DNA of 64,000 nt from Streptomyces griseosporeus (GCF_014656055.1 NZ_BNBR01000004.1:124001-188000); one strand, 5' to 3'. Positions 51,747 to 61,206 are shown, counted from the first letter of the stretch. The notes: generated from the letters alone by a model not told the origin. Numbers and translations: made by a program.

Positions 51747-52754
51747 ATGTACGGCACGAGGGGGGCCGCGGCGGTGCTGGGGGCGGCACTGCTGCTCGCC
51801 GGTTGTTCCTCCGGGGGCGGCGGCGACGACACCAAGGGTGACGGCGCGGGCGCCGGCATCACCCAGCAGCCCAAGGCGGCCGACCCGTTCTGGGTCAACC
51901 CGGACGGCAACGCCGCCCAGCAGGTGGCCGCCTATCTCAAGGACGGCAAGAAGAGCGAGGCGGAGCAGATCCGCAAGATCGCCGCGCAGCCGACCGGCGA
52001 GTGGATCGGCCCGGAGAACCCGGAGCAGGAGGCACGCGGCTTCACCGAGGCCGCCGCCAAGGCCGACCGCACGGCGCTGCTGGTCCTCTACAACATCCCG
52101 CACCGCGACTGCGGCCAGTACTCCCAGGGCGGCGCCGCCGACGGCGACGCCTACCGGGCCTGGATCGACGGGGTCGCCAAGGGCATCGGCGACCGCGCGG
52201 CCACGGTGATCCTCGAACCGGACGCCGTGCTGCACCTGGTCGACGGCTGCACCCCGGACGAGTTCCACGAGGAGCGCTACGACCTCCTCAAGGGCGCCAT
52301 CGGCACGCTGAAGGCGCTGAAGAACACCAAGGTCTACCTGGACGCCGGCAACGCCGGCTGGGGCCACCCCGACCAGATCTTCGAGCCGCTGAAGTGGGCG
52401 GGCATCGACGGGGCCGACGGCTTCTCGGTGAACGTGTCGAACTTCTACTCGACCAAGGACTCCCTGGCCTACGGCAAGCAGCTGTCCGCCAAGGTCGGCA
52501 ACAAGCACTTCGTCATCGACACCAGCCGCAACGGCAACGGCCCCTACACGGACGGCGACCCGAACGAACGCTGGTGCAACCCGCCGGGCCGCGCCCTGGG
52601 CGAGACCCCCACCGCGAAGACCGCGGACCCGCTGGTCGACGCCTACCTGTGGGTCAAGCGCCCCGGCGAGTCCGACGGCGAGTGCAAGGGCGGCCCGAAG
52701 GCCGGGCAGTGGTGGCCCGACTACGCCTTGAAGCTGGCGAAAGCCTCGAAGTGA
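51747..52754 (+). CDS. cslZ: CslZ-like GH6 endoglucanase lipoprotein
   Basis: A 335-residue protein with lipobox LLLAGCSS (C20), an acidic linker, then a GH6 cellulase fold: TALLVLYNIPHRDCGQYSQG, VILEPDAVLHLVDGC (catalytic Asp region), VYLDAGNAGWG and FVIDTSRNGNGP with NERWCNPPGRALG. The neighbour genes glxA and cslA, read convergently, identify it as the membrane-anchored glucanase CslZ that trims the glycan made by CslA at hyphal tips. Confidence 0.9.
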   Translation: MYGTRGAAAVLGAALLLAGCSSGGGGDDTKGDGAGAGITQQPKAADPFWVNPDGNAAQQVAAYLKDGKKSEAEQIRKIAAQPTGEWIGPENPEQEARGFTEAAAKADRTALLVLYNIPHRDCGQYSQGGAADGDAYRAWIDGVAKGIGDRAATVILEPDAVLHLVDGCTPDEFHEERYDLLKGAIGTLKALKNTKVYLDAGNAGWGHPDQIFEPLKWAGIDGADGFSVNVSNFYSTKDSLAYGKQLSAKVGNKHFVIDTSRNGNGPYTDGDPNERWCNPPGRALGETPTAKTADPLVDAYLWVKRPGESDGECKGGPKAGQWWPDYALKLAKASK

Positions 52755-52759
52755 CGCGA

Positions 52760-52787
52760 AGGGCGCCCTCCTGCCGGAGGGCGCCCT
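52760..52787. terminator. Bidirectional terminator between cslZ and glxA
   Basis: AGGGCGCCCTC pairs perfectly with GAGGGCGCCCT over a 6-base loop, just after the cslZ stop and before the convergent glxA stop. Confidence 0.82.
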
Positions 52788-52816
52788 CTGTGTCGTACGG
52801 CCACGGCACTACCGCG

Positions 52817-54754
52817 TCACGGCACCCTGACCCACTGCGCCTTGGAAGGCGTCCCCTGGTCGTCGTCCACGAACAGCATGTACCACCCGGACGGAACCAG
52901 GTTCCGGCTCTTCGGCACGGTGACCGTCACCTTGTCCCCGGACACCTTGAAGTCCAGCGCGATCGACCGCTGGTCCACGTCCGTGACGTGCGTGGACGCG
53001 CTCGGCCGGATCAGCCGGGCCTTCTTCAGCGACGAGGCGTGCTGCGAGGTGAAGGTGCCCGAGCCGCCGCGCCGGATCGTCGAGGGCCCGTCGGACAGCG
53101 ACGGCCGCGAGTCCCGGTACAGATACGGCGGCGTGTAGATCTCGATGCGCTGCTCGAACTTGCCCGGCTTGGTGTTGGCCTTGTCCGCGTAGAGCGAGTC
53201 GGAGCCGAAGAACATCACGCGGCCGTCGGGCAGCAGGATCGACCCGGAGTGGTAATTGCGGCCCACGAGCGGGTCGGCGACCTGGTCGAAGGTGTTGCTG
53301 TCCGGGTGGTAGAGCCGCGCCTGGAGGATGTTGGAGTCGCCGCGGCCCCGGTAGTCCTCCGAGCCGCCGGAGACCAGCACGGTGTCGTCGGGCAGCACCG
53401 AGGCCTGCGGGTAGCGGGTGCCCTTCTCCAGCGTCGGCCCGTCCACGAACCGGGGGTTCGGGTCCTTGAGGTCGACCAGCCGGGTCTTGTTGCTGGACAG
53501 CTTGGACTCGCCGACGCCGCCGCCGCCGATCACCATGTACTTCTCGTTCTGCGCGGGCGGCAGCAGCACCGTGCCGGACGTCTCCATCCGGTCCGGGTCG
53601 CTCAGCCCGGGGATCTTGCTGAACTTGTTGGTCTCGACGTCCCAGATGCCGGGGTCGCGGCCGACGTCGTCGGGGCCGTACCCGGCGTTCGAACCCGAGT
53701 AGAAGATCTTGCCGTTCTCCATCAGGAACAGCGCCGGATATGTCGGGAACTGGCGGACCGTCGAGGTGTACGTCCACTTCTTGGTGGCCGGGTCGAAGAT
53801 CTCGTTCTTGCCGGGGACGAGCTGGCCGATGTCGTCGAGGCCGGAGACGCTGAGGACCTTGCCGTCGCTGAGCGTGGTCAGCGTCGGGTACCAGCGGGCC
53901 TCGTTCATCGGGTCGACCTTGATGTACCGCTCGGCGACCGGGTCGAACTCGTAGGCGTCCCGGATGCCCTGGAAGTCCTTCTTGTCCAGGGCGAGTTTCT
54001 GCGCGATGCCGTAGGTGTTGCGCGCGTCCAGGCCGGTCAGGCCCTGGATGCGGTAGTTGTCCTGGGTGCCGGTCTCGTACTCGGCGCCGGACTTCTGCGC
54101 CTCGACGTAGATCCGGCCGAGGCCCGGGTCGTTGCGCAGGAACCTGCCGGTCTTCGGGTCGAAGACCTTCTTCGCGCGCGGCACGAGGACGGGGTCCTTC
54201 GAGACGAAGGTCTTGCCGTTCTGCTTGCCGGTGAACGCGGTGCCCGCGGGCAGGGTGATCGGCTTGTCCGGGTTCTCGTTGTGGACGATCATCAGGCCGC
54301 CGGCCTTGGTGACGTCACCCTTCAGCTTCTCGTACCGCTTGGTGCCGCCCGCGATGAGCAGGTTGCCGTTGGCCAGCTGGGTGTGGCCGGTGCAGAACAG
54401 GTCGCTGGGCGTGGGCACCTTCTTGATGGTGCCCTTGACCGGGTCCCAGATCCGGGTGTCGAACCGCTTCGCGTCGAAGTTGTCCTGGTTGTTGCCCGAC
54501 CCGGCGACCAGCAGGACCTTCCCGGTGTGCAGGAGCGCGGCGTGGATGGTGTTCTGCCGGTACTCCTCCGGGAACTCCACGATGTCCCAGTGACCGTTGT
54601 CCGCTTTGTACTCGGGCTTGTTGATTTGGTACTGGTGGTATTTCTCGGTGCTGAAGCGGTAGAGCCACGGCCCGTTCATCCCGGCCAGCGCGACTACCAC
54701 CGCCGTGCCTATCGCGAGTCGACGGGCGCGGCGGCGGCCGGCCTGGTCTTTCAT
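52817..54754 (-). CDS. glxA: GlxA, mono-copper radical oxidase
   Basis: A 645-residue membrane-anchored copper oxidase of the galactose oxidase family. An N-terminal anchor (LAIGTAVVVALAGMNGPW) precedes seven kelch-type repeats and a C-terminal beta domain. C121 (DLFCTGHTQL) is placed to crosslink Y289 (EARWYPTL), next to W288; Y501-H502 (GRNYHSG) and H589 (SASTHVTDV) complete a copper site. It oxidises glycan hydroxyls and is needed with CslA for tip glycan in Streptomyces. It overlaps cslA by four bases. Confidence 0.95.
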   Translation of the reverse strand: MKDQAGRRRARRLAIGTAVVVALAGMNGPWLYRFSTEKYHQYQINKPEYKADNGHWDIVEFPEEYRQNTIHAALLHTGKVLLVAGSGNNQDNFDAKRFDTRIWDPVKGTIKKVPTPSDLFCTGHTQLANGNLLIAGGTKRYEKLKGDVTKAGGLMIVHNENPDKPITLPAGTAFTGKQNGKTFVSKDPVLVPRAKKVFDPKTGRFLRNDPGLGRIYVEAQKSGAEYETGTQDNYRIQGLTGLDARNTYGIAQKLALDKKDFQGIRDAYEFDPVAERYIKVDPMNEARWYPTLTTLSDGKVLSVSGLDDIGQLVPGKNEIFDPATKKWTYTSTVRQFPTYPALFLMENGKIFYSGSNAGYGPDDVGRDPGIWDVETNKFSKIPGLSDPDRMETSGTVLLPPAQNEKYMVIGGGGVGESKLSSNKTRLVDLKDPNPRFVDGPTLEKGTRYPQASVLPDDTVLVSGGSEDYRGRGDSNILQARLYHPDSNTFDQVADPLVGRNYHSGSILLPDGRVMFFGSDSLYADKANTKPGKFEQRIEIYTPPYLYRDSRPSLSDGPSTIRRGGSGTFTSQHASSLKKARLIRPSASTHVTDVDQRSIALDFKVSGDKVTVTVPKSRNLVPSGWYMLFVDDDQGTPSKAQWVRVP

Positions 54755-56775
54755 TCCTTACGTCCCCCAAGTCCACCAAGGGCGATCTGCATGGTCTGGT
54801 CGTTGCCCCCGTCCTGGCCCCCGGCCCCGGCCCAGCCGGGCCGCTGCGCGGGGGCGTGCGGCACCTGGCCGTGCGGCCCGTGCCCGTACGGCGCGTACTG
54901 ACCGGGCACCTGCCGTTCGGGCGCCTCCGGCGTCGACGCGGGCGGGGCACCCTGCGGTTCCGCGGCCTGCGCGGCGGGCCGCTTCTTCGCCTCGCGCAGC
55001 TCGTGCCGCCACACGAAGATCGGGAAGGCGGTGATCAGCATGGCGAACGCGGCCCAGATGACCATCGCCGGGTGCGAGTGCCCGAAGACGAAGCCGGCGG
55101 CGATGGACACGCCGAAGATCGCGATGAAGTACCAGTGGTAGCGGAAGGTCGCGAACCAGGTGTCGGGGCTGGCCGAGTCGCCCTTCGGGGTGACCACGAA
55201 CTTGCTCTTGCGGCGCAGCAGGGAGTCGATCAGCGCCTTGGCGTACAGCGGCGCGGACAGCGCGGACATCACCATGCCGGCGACACCGCCGGAGCCCTCG
55301 GGCTCGTGCGGGGAGACGTTGTGGCGGCGGTTCCAGACGTACAGGCCGATCTGGAGGGCGGAGGCGTTGCCGTAGAGCATCAGCCACACGGTCGGGTCGA
55401 TGTTCACACCCGAGGCGCCCAGGCCCAGGAACAGCGCACAGCTCAGCGCCGCGAGGATCCAGTTCAGCGCCGACATCGGGTAGAAGATGATCATCATCGT
55501 GTAGTTGAAGAGCTTGCCGGGCGGCAGCGTGCCCCAGCCCTTCCAGTACTGCTTGAGGATCGTCTCGTACGTGCCGCGCGACCAGCGCATCTGCTGGGTG
55601 AAGAAGTCCGTCCAGGCGGCCGGGCCCTCACCGACGGCGAGCACGTCCGGGGTGTACACCGACCTCCACTTGCGGCCCGTGGCCGGGTTCTTGTGGCGGT
55701 GGATCTCGAAGCCGGTCGCCATGTCCTCGGTGATCGAGTCGTACAGACCGCCGATCTGCTTGAGGGCCTTGATGCGGACGGCGTTGGAGGTGCCGACGAA
55801 CATCGGGGCGCCGTACTTGTTGCCGGCGCGCTGGATCAGCGCGTGGAAGAGGAACTGCTGCGACTCGGCGGCCTTGGTGACGAAGTTGTCGTAGTTGCCG
55901 TAGACCTGCGGGCCGATGACGAAGCCGACGTCCGGGTCGCGGAAGAAGCCGAGCATCCGCTCCAGGTAGTTGGGCAGCGGCACGTGGTCGGTGTCGACGG
56001 AGGCGAAGAAGTCGTAGTCGTCGCCGTGGGCCTCGAGCCAGGCGTTGTAGTTGCCGTGCTTGGTCTTGGCGCGGTGCGGGCCCTTGGGCTGGTTCCACTT
56101 CGCGACGCCCTTGCGGGAGAAGTGGTGCACGCCCAGGCGCTCGCAGACCGCCTTGACCTCGGGGTCGTCGCCCTCGTCGAGCAGCCAGACGTGCATCAGG
56201 CCCCGGTGGCGGATCTTCACGGCCGCCTCCAGGGTCTTGGTCACCATCTCCAGCGGCTCCTTGCCGGGCACGAAGGAGGTGAGGAACGCGACGCGGGTGC
56301 CGGTCTCCGGCACCACCGGGACCGGGTCGCGGGCGACCAGGGTGGCGTGCGCGTTGGACAGCACGTTCATGCAGCGGAAGAACTCGATCAGGCCGATCGA
56401 GACGAGCATGACGATGTCGAGCGCGGGGAGGAAGTCGAAGGCGGGGTAGTCGCGTTCGGTCCAGTGCTCGGGCTGGAGCAGCCAGAACAGCAGCACCAGC
56501 GACAGCACGGGGGCCGCGGCCAGCATCAGGGCGACCCGGATGCGGTGCGGCTCCTGCGAGATCAGCGAGCGGTACTGGACCTTGTACGGCTTGTTCGGGT
56601 CCGGCTGGGTGAGGGGCCCCGCGAGCCGGCTGTAGTGCTCGTAGTCGTATCTCGGCAGCGTCCTCTTGATGCGCCGGAAGGTTCCGGTCGTGCTCATCCG
56701 GTGCGAAGGCACCCTGAGTTGCGTGGTGTCTGACGGGTCATAGTTCTGCCGGGCGCCCGTCGGCGTCGACGTCAT
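54751..56775 (-). CDS. cslA: CslA, cellulose synthase-like glycosyltransferase
   Basis: A 674-residue GT2 processive synthase with about seven to eight spans. The catalytic motifs are complete: LLDEGDDPEV (first Asp), SVDTDHVPLPN (DxD), SITEDMATGFE (TED) and FFTQQMRWSRGTYE (QxxRW). The C-terminal ~60 residues are Pro/Gln/Gly-rich and cytoplasmic. The glxA start overlaps its stop (ATGA). CslA makes a beta-glycan at the apex, involved in morphology and pellet formation; whether beta-1,4-glucan or a mixed polymer is debated. Confidence 0.96.
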   Translation of the reverse strand: MTSTPTGARQNYDPSDTTQLRVPSHRMSTTGTFRRIKRTLPRYDYEHYSRLAGPLTQPDPNKPYKVQYRSLISQEPHRIRVALMLAAAPVLSLVLLFWLLQPEHWTERDYPAFDFLPALDIVMLVSIGLIEFFRCMNVLSNAHATLVARDPVPVVPETGTRVAFLTSFVPGKEPLEMVTKTLEAAVKIRHRGLMHVWLLDEGDDPEVKAVCERLGVHHFSRKGVAKWNQPKGPHRAKTKHGNYNAWLEAHGDDYDFFASVDTDHVPLPNYLERMLGFFRDPDVGFVIGPQVYGNYDNFVTKAAESQQFLFHALIQRAGNKYGAPMFVGTSNAVRIKALKQIGGLYDSITEDMATGFEIHRHKNPATGRKWRSVYTPDVLAVGEGPAAWTDFFTQQMRWSRGTYETILKQYWKGWGTLPPGKLFNYTMMIIFYPMSALNWILAALSCALFLGLGASGVNIDPTVWLMLYGNASALQIGLYVWNRRHNVSPHEPEGSGGVAGMVMSALSAPLYAKALIDSLLRRKSKFVVTPKGDSASPDTWFATFRYHWYFIAIFGVSIAAGFVFGHSHPAMVIWAAFAMLITAFPIFVWRHELREAKKRPAAQAAEPQGAPPASTPEAPERQVPGQYAPYGHGPHGQVPHAPAQRPGWAGAGGQDGGNDQTMQIALGGLGGRKE

Positions 56776-57176
56776 GAGTCATTCCCCCCACACGCAGGTC
56801 ACCGCGTGTCTGTCGGTTGTCCATCCCGTCCGCTGAGGGCCCCCTCGACCTTCGCGGACGTTTCAGTGGTGGGCCACAGGCGCCACGTCTTCCCAACCCT
56901 ATAGACATGGCACCGAGACCTTCCGGTTGCATGATGCCCCCCTCGGCATCGTGGTAGGAACGGGGCCCCTCTCCCCGTCAATCCCGTGCAACCGGTTTCT
57001 TGCCCCCCAAGTACCGCGAATCGGCGGCATCTTGAAGAACCAGGGTTCTACGGTGTTCAGCATGATCGCAAGATGGGAAACGCGGTGTTTACCGGTCATA
57101 CGCGCCGATTGCCGCGACGGCTCATGTTCCGGGCATGCAGAAGGCCCCTCGCGCCTGCGAGGGGCCCTGCTGTCTG
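56776..57176. other. Non-coding region between cslA and tRNA-Lys
   Basis: I see no gene in this 401-base stretch. It must hold the cslA promoter on the minus strand. It contains a 14-base dyad, AGAACC-AG-GGTTCT (57036-57049), of unknown meaning, and the tRNA terminator at 57143-57166. Confidence 0.4.
57143..57166 (-). terminator. Terminator after tRNA-Lys copy 1
   Basis: GGCCCCTCGC and GCGAGGGGCC form a perfect 10-base stem with a GCCT loop, just downstream of the tRNA on the minus strand. Confidence 0.75.
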
Positions 57177-57250
57177 TGCGCCGCCAGGGACTCGAACCCC
57201 GGACCCGCTGATTAAGAGTCAGCTGCTCTAACCAACTGAGCTAGCGGCGC
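57177..57250 (-). tRNA. tRNA-Lys, anticodon CUU (copy 1)
   Basis: A 74-base cloverleaf: acceptor GCGCCGC/GCGGCGC, D-arm TAGCTCAGTTGGTTAGAGC, anticodon loop CTCTTAA (CUU), T-arm CCGGGGTTCGAGTCCC type, discriminator A, no encoded CCA. The sequence is identical to the copy at 61243-61316. Confidence 0.96.
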
Positions 57251-57438
57251 CTGCTGACGTCGATAACTCTACATGACCCCCAGGGGTGGTTCCGACCACC
57301 ACGTCCCGCCCCTTTTGTTCGATTATGTCCATGACGTACATCATTCGGACCGTCAGCATGCGCTCCGGCGTGACAGTTGGAAAACTGATCAATGTGCACA
57401 GGAGTGGACATTTCCAGCTGGAGTGTGAGGGGAATCGC

Positions 57439-58752
57439 ATGGAGACTCCGGTCTTCGAGGAGATCGACCCCGTGAGCGACTGCGACTGCCCCGGATGCGT
57501 CCACTGGCGGCGGGTGCTCCCGGTCTCGCCGCCGGGCCGCCCCCCGGCGCACCGCGCCGCGCTGGTCGTGGCGGCCGCCGCCGCCACGGCGCTCACCTCG
57601 GCGCACGCCGCCCCGGCCGCGGCGGCCCCGCACGCCCCCGGCCGACCCGGCGTTCCCGCAGGTGACGAGCCCGACACCCCGCAGGGGAGCAAGGCGCCGC
57701 TGCACGGCCCGGGCGGCACGCCGGCCAAGCCGGTGATCAAGATCAGGGAGACGACCCGGGCGGACATCATCCGGCGGGCCAAGACCTGGGTCGCGGCGCA
57801 GGTGCCGTACAGCATGACCACGTACTGGTCGGACGGGTACCGGCAGGACTGCTCCGGCTTCGTCTCCATGGCCTGGAACCTGCCGGGCAACGAGTGGACC
57901 GGCAGCCTCGACCAGTACGGCGAGCGGATCACCAAGGAGGAACTGCAGCCCGGCGACATCCTGCTCTTCCACAACCCGTCCGACCCCGAGCGCGGCTCGC
58001 ACGTGGTGATGTTCGGCGGCTGGACGGACTACACCCACACCTACTACGTCGCCTACGAGCAGACCCGCCCCGTCACCCGCCGCCAGGCCACCCCCTACCC
58101 CTACTGGAGCAACACCGCCAAGTACGTCCCCTACCGCTACAAGGGCGTTAGCGCGAGCACCGGCGGCGGGGAGGCGGAACCGGCGGAGGTCCCGCCGGGG
58201 CAGACGCCCTTCCCGGGGGCGTCGTACTTCCGCGCCGGCGCGAACAACCAGTACGTCACCCTGCTCGGGCAGATGCTGGTCGCGCGGGGCGGCGCGCGCT
58301 TCTACACCAGCGGCCCCGGCCCCCGCTGGACGGAGGCCGACCGCCGGGCCGTGCAGGCCTTCCAGCAGGCGCAGGGCTGGACGGGCGCCGACGCCGACGG
58401 CTACCCCGGCCCGCGCACCTGGGCGCTGCTGGTCGAGGGCAAGGGCAAGGACATCCCGGCGGCGACGAAGCCCGCGACCCCGGCGCCGCCCGCCGAGGGC
58501 AAGCCCGGCACCGTCCCGCCCTTCCCGGGCCGGGGCATGTTCCGGCCGGGCGCGAACAACGCCCACGTCACCCAGCTGGGCCGGCAGCTGGTGAAGAAGG
58601 GGTTCGGCCGGTTCTACACCAGCGGCCCGGGCCCGCGCTGGGGCGAGGCGGACCGGCGCAACGTGGAGGCGTTCCAGCGCGCCCAGGGCTGGCGGGGCGG
58701 CGCGGCGGACGGCTACCCCGGCCCGGAGACCTGGCGGCGGCTCTTCCGGTGA
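57439..58752 (+). CDS. Exported NlpC/P60-like amidase with two peptidoglycan-binding repeats
   Basis: A 437-residue protein. An odd cytoplasmic N-terminus (METPVFEEIDPVSDCDCPGC, four acidic/Cys-rich turns) precedes a signal sequence (RAALVVAAAAATALTSAHAA). An NlpC/P60-type domain (~140-230) has YRQDCSGFVSMAW with the catalytic Cys and SHVVMFGGW with the His. Two C-terminal peptidoglycan-binding repeats of ~80 residues share GANN...VT.LG and FYTSGPGPRW...AVQAFQ. GAGGGGA lies seven bases before the ATG. It neighbours the cslA locus and may loosen the wall there. Confidence 0.87.
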   Translation: METPVFEEIDPVSDCDCPGCVHWRRVLPVSPPGRPPAHRAALVVAAAAATALTSAHAAPAAAAPHAPGRPGVPAGDEPDTPQGSKAPLHGPGGTPAKPVIKIRETTRADIIRRAKTWVAAQVPYSMTTYWSDGYRQDCSGFVSMAWNLPGNEWTGSLDQYGERITKEELQPGDILLFHNPSDPERGSHVVMFGGWTDYTHTYYVAYEQTRPVTRRQATPYPYWSNTAKYVPYRYKGVSASTGGGEAEPAEVPPGQTPFPGASYFRAGANNQYVTLLGQMLVARGGARFYTSGPGPRWTEADRRAVQAFQQAQGWTGADADGYPGPRTWALLVEGKGKDIPAATKPATPAPPAEGKPGTVPPFPGRGMFRPGANNAHVTQLGRQLVKKGFGRFYTSGPGPRWGEADRRNVEAFQRAQGWRGGAADGYPGPETWRRLFR

Positions 58753-58783
58753 GGTCAGGATCGCGGAGCGGTTGGAGGCAGGC

Positions 58784-59911
58784 ATGAGTACGACCACCGA
58801 ATCGACGCCCGAGTTCGAGGGGACGGCGGAGGGCGGCCCGTCCCGTCCGGCCCGGCTCATCCAGAACGAGGCGACCACCGAGATCCCCGTCCATCTCCTC
58901 TTCCGCGACGACCCCGACCCCGAGCCGGTGCACCTGCGCCCGGCCGTGGTGGGCCGCCGGCAGGGCACCGGCGAGCAGCCCCGGGTGCGCCGGCCGGCCG
59001 CGCCGGTGCGCCGGCGTCCGGTGCCGCGGGTCGACCCGGAGCTGGGGGAGCGGCCCGGGCGGGTGCTGCCGGGGGCGGTCGGGGTGCTGGCGGGGGTGTG
59101 CGGGGCGGCCGGGTGCGCGGCCACCTCCTGGTGGGCGGGGCTGCTGCCGCCGGTGGCGGCCGGGGCGCTCGGGCTGCCGGCCGTGGCCGGGGCCGGGCTG
59201 GGTCCGGTGCAGTGGGCCGCGTACGCGGGGGCGGGCGCGCTGGGGCTGTTCGGGTTCGGCGGGCTGGCCCGGGGCCGTACCGGACGGGCCTGGGTGCTCG
59301 GGCTGTTCGGCCGCTACCGGGGCACGGTCCGGCGCACCGGCCTGATGTGGGTCAACCCGCTGCTGCTGCGCCGCCGCGTGGACGTACGGCTGCGGCACTG
59401 GCGCAGCGAGGCCATGCCGGCCGCCGACGGCAACGGGGTCGCCCTGCGGGTGGTCGTGCTGGTGGTGTGGCGGGTGCGGGACACCGCGCGGGCCGTCCTC
59501 GGGGTGGACGACCACGAGACCTATCTGCGTGAGTGCGTCGAGGCGGCGCTGGCGCGGGTGCCGGTGGACATGCCGGGCGGCGGACGCGCGCCCGTGGAGG
59601 CGGCGGCGGACGCGCTGACCCGGCTGGTCGCGGCGGAGACGGCACCGGTAGGCCTGGAGGTGTTCTCGGTGCAGCCGGTGCGGGTGGAGTACGCGCCGGA
59701 GGTCGCCGCGGCGATGCAGCGCCGGCGGATCGCCGCGCTGGACGCGCAGCACCGGGCGAGCGTGCTCACCTCGGTGGTCGACTCGGTCGAGGACACGGTG
59801 ACCCGGCTGACCATGCGCGGGCTGGTCGAACTGGACGACTACGAGCGCAAGGCGCTGGTGAAGGACCTGACCGTGGCGTTCTGCGCGGGGCGCGGGGAGG
59901 GCGGGCCGTGA
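58784..59911 (+). CDS. SPFH/Band 7-domain membrane protein
   Basis: A 375-residue protein: a basic/Pro-rich cytoplasmic N-terminus (~1-90), two hydrophobic segments (VLPGAVGVLAGVCGAAGCAA and AAYAGAGALGLFGFGG), then a SPFH domain (RYRGTVRRTGLMWVNPLLLR, LRVVVLVVWRVRDTARAV, YLRECVEAALARV) and a helical C-terminus. SPFH proteins organise membrane microdomains. It starts 31 bases after the NlpC/P60 gene and is probably co-transcribed. GGAGGCAGG precedes the ATG. Confidence 0.82.
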   Translation: MSTTTESTPEFEGTAEGGPSRPARLIQNEATTEIPVHLLFRDDPDPEPVHLRPAVVGRRQGTGEQPRVRRPAAPVRRRPVPRVDPELGERPGRVLPGAVGVLAGVCGAAGCAATSWWAGLLPPVAAGALGLPAVAGAGLGPVQWAAYAGAGALGLFGFGGLARGRTGRAWVLGLFGRYRGTVRRTGLMWVNPLLLRRRVDVRLRHWRSEAMPAADGNGVALRVVVLVVWRVRDTARAVLGVDDHETYLRECVEAALARVPVDMPGGGRAPVEAAADALTRLVAAETAPVGLEVFSVQPVRVEYAPEVAAAMQRRRIAALDAQHRASVLTSVVDSVEDTVTRLTMRGLVELDDYERKALVKDLTVAFCAGRGEGGP

Positions 59912-59970
59912 CGGGGGCAACCGACCCTGCGGTTGGTATGGACATGTTCAACTAACGGTCCTACTCTGCG

Positions 59971-59986
59971 ACTTGGTCTAGACCTA
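59971..59986. promoter_or_regulatory. DasR-responsive element of the LPMO gene
   Basis: ACTTGGTCTAGACCTA has the dre core TGGTCTAGACC and the chitinase-type CT ending. It lies 48 bases before the LPMO ATG. Confidence 0.75.
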
Positions 59987-60033
59987 CCTGCACGGCTCAC
60001 AGGAAATCCCCCACGTTCTCCAGGAGCGGCAGC

Positions 60034-60639
60034 ATGCGCACAAGGACCAAGCTGTATGCCGCCGTGGTGGGACTGGCCACGACCGGAGCCCTTGTCCTCT
60101 CCTCCGGCGGCGCCAGCGGCCACGGCTACACCGACCTCCCCATCAGCAGGCAGAAGCTCTGCGCCAACGGCACGGTCAAGAACTGCGGCGACATCCAGTG
60201 GGAGCCGCAGAGCGTCGAGGGCCCCAAGGGCTTCCCGGCCTCCGGTCCCGCCGACGGGCAGCTCTGCAACGGCGGGGTGAGCCGGTTCGCCCAGCTCAGC
60301 TCGCCGGTCACGCCCTCGGGCGCGGCCTGGCCCACCACGAAGGTCACCGGCGGGCAGTCGTACACGTTCCGCTGGCAGTTCACGGCCATGCACGCGACGA
60401 CCGACTTCAAGTACTACGTCACCAAGCAGGGCTGGAACCAGAACCACGCCCTGTCCCGCTCCGACCTCAACCTCACCCCGTTCCTGACCGTCCCCTACGG
60501 CGGTCAGCGGCCGCCGTCCACGCTCTCCCACAGCGGCACCCTGCCGACGGGGCTGAGCGGCCACCACGTGATCCTCGCGGTGTGGACGATCGCGGACACC
60601 GGTAACGCGTTCTACGCCTGCTCGGACGTCACGTTCTGA
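60034..60639 (+). CDS. AA10 lytic polysaccharide monooxygenase (chitin type)
   Basis: A 201-residue secreted copper enzyme. The signal peptide ends at residue 29 (LVLSSGGASG), exposing H30 (HGYTDLPISRQ) as the first histidine-brace ligand; H120 (QFTAMHATTDF) is the second and F193 (GNAFYACSD) lies at the axial position. The single-domain fold matches chitin-active AA10 members. A dre operator upstream links it to DasR and chitin. From memory, an LPMO at this locus (LpmP) acts with CslA-GlxA in tip glycan deposition. Confidence 0.93.
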   Translation: MRTRTKLYAAVVGLATTGALVLSSGGASGHGYTDLPISRQKLCANGTVKNCGDIQWEPQSVEGPKGFPASGPADGQLCNGGVSRFAQLSSPVTPSGAAWPTTKVTGGQSYTFRWQFTAMHATTDFKYYVTKQGWNQNHALSRSDLNLTPFLTVPYGGQRPPSTLSHSGTLPTGLSGHHVILAVWTIADTGNAFYACSDVTF

Positions 60640-60730
60640 GCCTCGTCGCCCTCCCGGCCGGACCCTGCCGATCCCCGTTCGGTAGGGTCCGGCGCACAGT
60701 TGACGTTCGAGGCACGGGGGTGCGGGCGGT

Positions 60731-61162
60731 ATGGGCGGCGGGTTCACGGTGCTGGTCTGGGTGCTGGTGGCGTTCTTCGTCTGGGGCGGGGTGGCCACGG
60801 TCCGCCGGTACCGGCAGCGGCAGGCGGCCTGGGAGAGCGGGCTCACGGCCCGGGCGAGGGTCGTGCGGGCCTGGGTGACCGCGCAGGCGGTCAACAACAC
60901 CGTCCGCCGGATCCAGTGGCACGAGTACGACTACACCACCCACGACGGACGCGCCGTCCGCTTCAAGGAGAGCGGCGGCCCCCGCGACCGGGGCCAGGGC
61001 GAGGAGGTCCTCGTCTACTACGCCGCCCACGAGCCGGACAAGGCCACGGCGTCCGCGCCGCAGCCCGGCAAGGACCTGGCGGGCACGGTCTTCGTCCTGA
61101 TCATGCTGGTCGTCGGCGCCGCCGTCCTGCTCTCCCAGTGGGCGAGCCTGTCGGGGGTCTGA
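60731..61162 (+). CDS. DUF3592-type membrane protein
   Basis: A 143-residue protein with an N-terminal span (VLVWVLVAFFVWGGVATV), an extracytoplasmic beta domain with YDYTTHDGRAVRF and EVLVYYAAHEPDKA, and a second span near the C-terminus (GTVFVLIMLVVGAAVLLSQW). This two-span layout with the small beta core is DUF3592. Function unknown. Confidence 0.8.
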   Translation: MGGGFTVLVWVLVAFFVWGGVATVRRYRQRQAAWESGLTARARVVRAWVTAQAVNNTVRRIQWHEYDYTTHDGRAVRFKESGGPRDRGQGEEVLVYYAAHEPDKATASAPQPGKDLAGTVFVLIMLVVGAAVLLSQWASLSGV

Positions 61163-61206
61163 GCGCCCGGCGCCCGGGGGTTGCCCGGGGGTGCCCGGGC
61201 ACACGA

